Below are positions 57,796-64,000 of a DNA stretch of 64,000 nt, piece by piece. The position numbers were made by a program, and so were the translations under genes. The notes below the pieces were generated by a model. The model ran no database searches. It saw only the letters and a program-made list of their open reading frames with translations, and was not told the DNA's origin. The stretch is taken from positions 1,609,393 through 1,673,392 of the forward strand of contig JANFOG010000010.1 of the NCBI GenBank assembly GCA_024336345.1, in the 5' to 3' direction. Numbering within the stretch: position 1 is the first letter of the stretch; each line of letters starts with the position of its first letter. Source of the stretch: Mariannaea sp. PMI_226 (lineage: Eukaryota > Ascomycota > Sordariomycetes > Hypocreales > Nectriaceae).

Positions 57796-59082
57796 ATATA
57801 TAAGTAAGTTAGTTATTTAGCAGTTAGTAGTTAAGAAATATTAACTTCTAAGGAGGGTATGATTGGTCCTATTAATTAAGTATAGTTATGCCCTGTTAAG
57901 AAATAAAGAAATAGGGGTTTATAGTAAAGTTTGTAGTTTACTCTTATCTTTAATTAGTTCTTTTGGTTTTATAGGTCTAATTTACTCTTTTTATATACTC
58001 CTCTTTTACTAGGATGACAATAGAGGAAATAACAATTATTAAAGATTTATAGGGGATTCTAATATTAAAAGAAATCTAACTATAGGTACAATTCAATAGC
58101 TACCATTCTATATTGTGAGAATATTCCCTGGCGATGCTGGTACAAAAGGAGGGCTTTAAACGAATAGGATGGGTAGGGTGTTGGGTAATGACGGGTTAGT
58201 AGTTTTAGGTCTGTATGCCGCTGGTAATGCATTGGCATCAATCTTTGACAGAGCTTCGCTGGCTGCAGGAGTTACTGTTCTTGAAGCAATGTAGCAGGTG
58301 TATATAAACAAGGGAGCCAACTTAGGCATCCCATGATACAACATGGGAGCTCATGACCAACAGGATAGACAACTATGTGATCAATGATTGGCTATTAAAA
58401 GCGGCTTAGAATGGATAACTGCTCTATTTCTGGAGCCATCTCACTACCACTGTCTCAAAGTATATCAAGATAATCACCAGCCTGGCCGCATGTCCCTCTC
58501 AGGTCTCTAATAGCCTTCTGGATTCTACCAGGATGCCCAACCCCCCTTGGAGAATATTATAACGGAAAACAAAGCTACGAACTTGCCTCCAAGACGTGGC
58601 TAACTGCAATTAGTCAATTTTTTCCACCAGATCGAAACCAAAATCAAGATCGAGAGACAAAAAGGTTAGATTCTATGTAGGTCTGGTTATAGCTACGCAA
58701 CATCGCGATCGATTTGTATATAGAGGCCCACGGAAGGGATCAGAATGCAGGACAACTAATGAGTCAGTTGTGTGAGCGGAAAAGGATAGGCAGACTAGCA
58801 TATAGAGTATGGCGACCTTTCAGTGAAAGGTCATACCCTGGCTAAGGTTAAGGGGTACCTCGCACAGCAAAATTTGCGGGGGAAATGACATGGCTTGGTG
58901 GCTTGTTTCAATGTTAGGTAAAGTGAAAGGTGATTTCAGTGAAAGGGAAAAAGCTGATTGGTGTAGGAGAATAATAGTGGAGTCAGAAGTTGGCGAGGGA
59001 AAAAGCAAAATAGCTATGATTATGATTACAGTACATTTCGGTATTCAAAAGGAGGCAGGTATAAATAAATAGATGAAAGAAA

Positions 59083-59104
59083 TAGATAGATAGATAGATA
59101 GATG
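59083..59104. repeat. GATA tetranucleotide microsatellite
   Basis: About five tandem GATA units ending GATGGATA, 140 bp upstream of the helicase start. Confidence 0.8.
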
Positions 59105-59192
59105 GATATTCCAATAGAGGTATACCCTTCTTCCCCCTCTTCCCTTAATACATCCATCTCCCAGACTATACAGCAGCAATCCCTCTAATGCT

Positions 59193-59227
59193 CATATATA
59201 TATATATATATGTATGTATATATATCA
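59193..59227. repeat. TA-rich microsatellite
   Basis: A run of TA dinucleotides with TGTATG interruptions, immediately upstream of the helicase ATG at 59240. Confidence 0.8.
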
Positions 59228-59239
59228 ATAACTGATAAT

Positions 59240-62200
59240 ATGGGGTTAGATACTCTCCGCTACAATGCTGGCCACAAGGTTGTGGTCTGCCGCGCTTGTG
59301 GGACTTGTCTGATCCCAAAAGTATCCAGTTGGAAGAGTCACCTACGGGCCGAACCGCATCGAATGGTGGGGAATGAGCTAAAGTTGACAATTGAGGCCTT
59401 ACTGAGCTATGACCTACGCCCAGTCGAAGAGCTGCGGCAATGGCGGCCAGATAGGACACAGCCCTGCCGGCCGATCGAGGATCTTGCTGTATTTAATGGC
59501 TACTATTGCACACACAACGGCTGCGACTACTGCACACGGAGGATCGACAAGATGTATCAGCACATGCCAGTACATGACAGGAAAGCCTCACAGCATCGGG
59601 AATCGGCCCCATTCTGGCGTAACTGCAGGCTTCAGACATACTTTACAGCAAAGGGTCGCATCGACTACTTCATTGTCAACGAGCCCTCTCCGCCGTCATC
59701 ATCCACAGGTGATGATGATGCGGCAGTTATCAGGCTTTCCACACTACCATCGAAAGAGGAGGGGAATCTATTCAAGGAGTTAAGGGCAGATCAGCACACA
59801 GCATCCCGTGAGCTCGACAAGCAAGCTGGAATTGTGCAAGATGTTGAGGAATCCCGCGCCGATCGTGTCCCCTGGCTCATTTATACAGGCTTCCCCACTC
59901 ACACACGCGGACTTCCGGATGCCGAGATCGAGTCATCGTACGCACTACCACCGCAGAAAGTGCTGGGCGGGCAGGGTGAGGTGGCGGATGAAGATTCGGA
60001 CCTCATCCGCATCCTTTCTGCAACTGAGGCCGTACTTAGGGACGCTTATAGGGTCTGTAATGATAGGCTACCCGACCGGAAAATGACGCAGCAACGGGCC
60101 AAGGTGCTAAATAACTTTTCTGCCGGCATCACCAATAACGGGAGGGCTCCCGGATTCCGCAGCTACAAGAAGGAATCGACACTAACGACTTATTTCAGAA
60201 AGTTCAAGCAGCTCTTTGTATATTACTACCGAGTTGTATTTCTTGATGATGGCCACTTTACTAGGGAGAAAGAAGACCAGATTGTACCGCAGGATATTAT
60301 CGAACCAACAAGCCAGCAACAAAAGGCCATGCAGAAGATCATTAATGCTCTACGAGAGCAGGATGAGAGAGGACAGAAACAATTAGCCAATGATGATGAT
60401 GATGATGATGATAATAATAATGAAGAAGGTGAAGACGAGCTTCAAGTAAGACTGAAGCGTGCCATTCGCGAGTTTTACTTGGCCCTTATATGTCAGACTG
60501 TCGGGAGCGTACCGTTCCGATCCCCAGTACTAAGCTTCTGCGCAATGCTCAGTCGAAAAGTTTTCAAACGAGACGGCGCCAAAGCCGAGAGCGATGGTAG
60601 AGGAAAGGGCCAAGCGCTCAAGCAGGGCGTGTGGCATGAGCCGGGGAACTTCAACAGCAACTTGTCTGCGCTTACCTGGACTGCCCAACTCATCCTTTTC
60701 GACTTTGTTTGCTTCCATAAGCAGGATGATGAGTACGGAATCCCCAAGCTCCTGGAGGACTTCTGCAGCAAATACTTCCAGCAGCTTGCCGAAACGCCAT
60801 TCGGTCACATCCTACAGTGGAGGCTCTACTTGTTTGTTGTCTCCAGGAACGTGCTTGCCAAGAACCAAGCACGCTGGTCTCTTGATGGTCAGACGATCGA
60901 TTACCTAGGAATCAAGCTGCACATGGAACAGGTCTCGCAGCTAGTTGCATCAGAGTTCCGCCGGGCACACTCTCTTCTGTACGACGAGCTGTTGTTTGGT
61001 GCCAAGGACATCGCTCCAGTCGAGGCATGGAGACTACATGACGATCTCGACCTGGACGACTATGGCGGTTCGTGGCTGACGGACGAAAGGAACGCCGAGA
61101 TACTAAACGGATCACAGCAAGCCCTTCTGAGGCATATAGAAGGGAATGCAGATTTACGACGAACATTCGTGTGGACTGATCAAGGCGGCGGGAAATGTCT
61201 TTGCCCCAAGGCGATGGCCATCTATGAAGCACACGTGCAGCAGTTCCTGAGAGTGCTGGCGGTGCTCATGCATGTTCCCCCCGGGCCTCCATTGCGAGCT
61301 CCGGAGCTACTTTCTATCACATATGCAAACACAGGTCGCCACCGGAGCGTGATGATATGGGAGAAGCTGGTTATGCTGTATGTGCGGTATCACAAGAGCC
61401 AGGAACAGTCCGGGGCTGAGAAGGACAATATTCGCTTCTTACCCCCAGCAATTGGAGACTTACTATTGACCTATCTGGCTTACGTACCATCACTACGCCA
61501 GATATTCCTTCGCCAGAGCAAGCCCAACGCCTTACTGTCGCCATATCTATGGTCGGATTTGGATGGTGATGTCTGGAGGGATAATAGCATATCGACCTGT
61601 ATTCGCAAGGCCTGCGCGCGCGCCGAAGTACCACAGTTCCAGGTGGCTTGGTGGCGCCAAGCTGCTGCTTCGATCACCAAGGAGAAGTTTACCCCCGTGG
61701 AGCGGGCCAACTTCGACTTAGATGAGGTTGCGGCAGCTGAAGAAGTTGAAGATGAGGCAGACCTTGCGGATCTGGCCGGAATGAGCAACCATAGCTATCG
61801 CACGTTTAACAATTCCTACGCTGGTAGCACAACATTGACCGTAAGCACACTGCTTCACCGTGCTTACCGGGCGTCGCAAAGCTGGCGCTCTTTATTCCGG
61901 ATTGACCAGATCCTTCAGGGGAAACGGCCACGACCGATGTCCGAAACGCATGCGTTAGGGATACTGCATGCCTGTAAGAAAGCCCGGTTCCGTGGGCGGC
62001 CGACTAGGAAAGAGGATAGCCTTCTAGCAGTGGCTCGCCGATTGTACAACAACCCAGGGCTCCAGTTTCGACGGCCTGGTCAGCGAGATGCTGTTTTGGC
62101 GACCCTGGGTCCACGCGCGCCAGAGCAGGTCATCGTCGTGCTTGCAACTGGGTCCGGGAAGACGTTAATAGTAATGGTTGGCGCAGCACTCGAGGGCGCC

Positions 62201-63817
62201 GGGACATCCATCTTGATCCTACCCACAGTGGCTCTGCGTGGTGATATGGTCGTACGCCTTGGAAAGGTCGCGCTGAAACATAGTATATGGTCACCGGGCT
62301 CATATAAGTCTGCACCGCTTGTTCTTGCCTCAGCCGAGGCTGTTTGCACAGAGAGTTTTCTGGAATATGCCCACCGACTTGCAGACCAACAACGGCTAGA
62401 CCGCATCATAATCGATGAATGCCATTTAACCATTACGGCGAGCGACTACCGGCAGTCCATGTCCCAGCTAGGGTGGTATGTGCGGCAGATTCAGACGCAG
62501 ACAGTTTGGTTGACGGCAACGCTGCCGCCGGAATTTGAGAAACCGTTTATGCAGCATAATAAACTCGTGCGGCCGCGAGTGGTTCGAGAATCGACAAATC
62601 GTCCTAATATTCGGTACATAGTACGGCGCGAAAAAGGCTTGGGGACATTATGCGAGAGAGCCGTTGGCATCGTGCGATCATGCTGGACTCGGAAAGACCT
62701 ATTCAAGAGTTCTCGAGATAAGATCATAATCTACTGCCCGACAAAGGAACTAGTCACTAAGCTTTCCGGCCAGCTGGGGTGCCCGTCATATCATGGCGAC
62801 TCCGGCACGGAAGAGGAGAAGGCAGCTATCATCCAACAGTGGCTCCTAGCTACAGACCAGCCTGCCATTGTAGCGACATCCGCGCTGGGTCCTGGCTTTG
62901 ACTACCCACATGTTCGATGGGTGATCCATGTCGGGGCCCCTGACTTGATGACTGACTTCTCGCAGGAGTCGGGAAGAGCTGGCCGAGATGGTGAGGTTGC
63001 GGAGTCTATTATATTACTCAGTGCCACCTGGGAACCACAAATAAGCCAACAGCTGGATTCAGACCGGGAGTCTATGCAGCTCTACCTTGCCCAGAAACAC
63101 TGCTCGCGTGGAGTCCTCAGCCAGTTCCTCGATACGCGACCTGACTGGAGATGGTGTATGGACGGGGATGAGCTTTGTGGTGTTTGTCCCTCCCACTATA
63201 CCAAAAGCCGGCCAATCGATCTTCAATTTCACCTTCCGCAGCCCAAGTTAAGGGAAGGGGAACCGGAGGAGAGAGAGAGCGATAAGATAGTGGTTGATAT
63301 GGAATTTACCGGGCCGGGTGAGGTTCTTAGGCAGGATCGCATTGGTGATGAGGAGCTGAGCCGGTATGAAAGAGATCTTGAGACGATGTTAGGCTGCTGC
63401 CTTTACTGTCGTATAGAAAGGCGACAGTTCGAGCATACAGCAACGGCGTGCTCGCGACGGCATAACTGGATTCGAGCAAAGCAGAGTGCGTTGAACGCGT
63501 GTAAGAGCCAGAATAAAGAGTGGATGGCCAAGTATGCTGTCTGCTGGAAATGCTATCAGCCGCAGGAGATCTGTCGAGCTGCAGATCCTGAGGTTATAGG
63601 GAAAAGGATATGTCGATTTCCAGATATGGTTATACCACTGTGTTATGGTGCTTTTTATCGGCCAGGAAGGACTAAATGGTTCCTTGGGCACTTTAAGCGG
63701 ACATTTAATACATGCCATGAGTATATGTTATGGCTTGGAGAACCTGGATTATTAGGGACCAGTAAGTGTGTACAAGCGAACTGTGTAGCTGCACTTCTTT
63801 TAGCTGAGTTGGGCTAG
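59240..63817 (+). CDS. RecQ-type helicase of the fungal telomere-linked group with OrsD-like zinc finger and recombinase-like middle
   Basis: An intronless gene of 1525 aa; start MGLDTLRYNA at 59240. The N-terminus has an OrsD/DUF3505-type C2H2 finger (C17, C20, H34, H40). Asp/Asn runs near 385-395 come from GAT/AAT repeats. Residues about 685-865 read like a tyrosine-recombinase fold: ELLSITYANTGRHRS (Arg700), WWRQAAA (Arg806), then GMSNHSYRTFNNSYAG with His851 and Tyr860. The helicase part has Walker A ATGSGKT (969-975), a DECH box (1059-1062), a TATLP motif and QESGRAGRDG (1242-1251), in RecQ order. The C-terminus is cysteine-rich (CCLYC, CWKCYQPQEIC), as in telomere-linked RecQ helicases of Fusarium and Magnaporthe. 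The recombinase resemblance is inference. The intact open frame and lack of RIP suggest it is active or recently so. Confidence 0.88.
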   Translation: MGLDTLRYNAGHKVVVCRACGTCLIPKVSSWKSHLRAEPHRMVGNELKLTIEALLSYDLRPVEELRQWRPDRTQPCRPIEDLAVFNGYYCTHNGCDYCTRRIDKMYQHMPVHDRKASQHRESAPFWRNCRLQTYFTAKGRIDYFIVNEPSPPSSSTGDDDAAVIRLSTLPSKEEGNLFKELRADQHTASRELDKQAGIVQDVEESRADRVPWLIYTGFPTHTRGLPDAEIESSYALPPQKVLGGQGEVADEDSDLIRILSATEAVLRDAYRVCNDRLPDRKMTQQRAKVLNNFSAGITNNGRAPGFRSYKKESTLTTYFRKFKQLFVYYYRVVFLDDGHFTREKEDQIVPQDIIEPTSQQQKAMQKIINALREQDERGQKQLANDDDDDDDNNNEEGEDELQVRLKRAIREFYLALICQTVGSVPFRSPVLSFCAMLSRKVFKRDGAKAESDGRGKGQALKQGVWHEPGNFNSNLSALTWTAQLILFDFVCFHKQDDEYGIPKLLEDFCSKYFQQLAETPFGHILQWRLYLFVVSRNVLAKNQARWSLDGQTIDYLGIKLHMEQVSQLVASEFRRAHSLLYDELLFGAKDIAPVEAWRLHDDLDLDDYGGSWLTDERNAEILNGSQQALLRHIEGNADLRRTFVWTDQGGGKCLCPKAMAIYEAHVQQFLRVLAVLMHVPPGPPLRAPELLSITYANTGRHRSVMIWEKLVMLYVRYHKSQEQSGAEKDNIRFLPPAIGDLLLTYLAYVPSLRQIFLRQSKPNALLSPYLWSDLDGDVWRDNSISTCIRKACARAEVPQFQVAWWRQAAASITKEKFTPVERANFDLDEVAAAEEVEDEADLADLAGMSNHSYRTFNNSYAGSTTLTVSTLLHRAYRASQSWRSLFRIDQILQGKRPRPMSETHALGILHACKKARFRGRPTRKEDSLLAVARRLYNNPGLQFRRPGQRDAVLATLGPRAPEQVIVVLATGSGKTLIVMVGAALEGAGTSILILPTVALRGDMVVRLGKVALKHSIWSPGSYKSAPLVLASAEAVCTESFLEYAHRLADQQRLDRIIIDECHLTITASDYRQSMSQLGWYVRQIQTQTVWLTATLPPEFEKPFMQHNKLVRPRVVRESTNRPNIRYIVRREKGLGTLCERAVGIVRSCWTRKDLFKSSRDKIIIYCPTKELVTKLSGQLGCPSYHGDSGTEEEKAAIIQQWLLATDQPAIVATSALGPGFDYPHVRWVIHVGAPDLMTDFSQESGRAGRDGEVAESIILLSATWEPQISQQLDSDRESMQLYLAQKHCSRGVLSQFLDTRPDWRWCMDGDELCGVCPSHYTKSRPIDLQFHLPQPKLREGEPEERESDKIVVDMEFTGPGEVLRQDRIGDEELSRYERDLETMLGCCLYCRIERRQFEHTATACSRRHNWIRAKQSALNACKSQNKEWMAKYAVCWKCYQPQEICRAADPEVIGKRICRFPDMVIPLCYGAFYRPGRTKWFLGHFKRTFNTCHEYMLWLGEPGLLGTSKCVQANCVAALLLAELG

Positions 63818-64000
63818 TATAAATGTAGATATATAATTATTTTATTTTATTTCTCCCCCTATGAATTATCCTTCTTCCTCAATATATATTATATTTTTCA
63901 TCACCTACCTAAGGAAATTCCATTATTCTATAAGAAACTCACTCTTATTTCTTCAAAACCCTTAAAGCCTCTTCTTCTTCCTTTCTTATCCCTTAAGTAA
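63818..64000. other. Short 3' flank, pyrimidine-rich
   Basis: An AT- and CT-rich flank of the helicase gene up to the window edge. No telomeric repeats (TTAGGG or CCCTAA) are visible here. Confidence 0.45.

Larger units (their letters stand above)
57796..59239. other. Intergenic with AT-rich part and microsatellites
   Basis: About 1.4 kb without a gene. From 57800 to 58110 it is strongly AT-rich. Near the right end are a GATA-type tetranucleotide run (about 59083-59104) and a TA-rich microsatellite (about 59193-59227) just before the helicase start. An ATG at 59210 lies in the microsatellite and was not taken as the start. Confidence 0.45.

Noticed and set aside
59210..59239. Upstream ATG for the helicase
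   Set aside because: It lies in the TA-rich microsatellite. The ATG at 59240 directly precedes the conserved start of the zinc-finger region.
1..64000. tRNA genes, rRNA, CRISPR arrays or telomere repeats
   Set aside because: No convincing tRNA boxes, rRNA, spaced repeat arrays or TTAGGG runs were found by eye.

Overview
The window is nuclear DNA of a filamentous ascomycete (Pezizomycotina). Supporting signs are many short introns (about 50-80 bp, GTRAGT-like donors), a Zn(II)2Cys6 regulator, an asco-type laccase, a Pth11-like seven-helix protein, UstYa-family oxidases, and degraded repeats with RIP-like marks. The class is probably Sordariomycetes, perhaps Hypocreales, but this is a guess. 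The region is gene-poor and accessory in character: genes sit between AT-rich stretches, decayed genes and a retroelement fragment, and the right end carries a gene of the telomere-linked RecQ helicase type.

Left part (1-16 kb): a TPR protein running off the left edge (probably a TPR/CHAT protein), a small secreted double-psi beta-barrel protein, a Sec14-like lipid-transfer protein, a fungal rhodopsin-type membrane protein, and a DUF2235 (Tle1-like) lipase-fold protein with a GC-AG intron. From 16.7 to 25.2 kb two large proteins of unknown family (about 1141 and 1074 aa) are transcribed divergently from a 1.1 kb spacer. One has a late membrane segment and a coiled coil, the other has collagen-like glycine-rich linkers.

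Middle (25-46 kb): a secretory LIP-family lipase, a small secreted protein, an ascomycete laccase, a LINE reverse-transcriptase fragment, a decayed LamG-like gene whose in-frame stops are all TAG, a P-type ATPase of the Na,K-ATPase-like group, and a relic of NLR-type C-terminal repeats.

Right part (46-64 kb): a Zn2Cys6 transcription factor, a pseudogene of the HeLo/DUF7580 type, and then what looks like a compact RiPP locus. The locus has a precursor with signal peptide and three Tyr-containing repeats separated by Lys-Arg sites (53.5 kb), two UstYa-type oxidases (55-56 kb and 57-58 kb), and a divergent secreted protein made of nine GNHLWK repeats (51.8-52.2 kb). By analogy with dikaritins, the precursor would enter the secretory pathway, be cut at Lys-Arg by a Kex2-type protease, and be cyclised through Tyr by the UstYa proteins. 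The nearby transcription factor could be its regulator, but nothing in the sequence proves it. The last gene joins an OrsD-type zinc finger, a region resembling a tyrosine recombinase, and a RecQ helicase.

Gene models were built by hand from reading frames and splice signals. Splice junctions are predictions.
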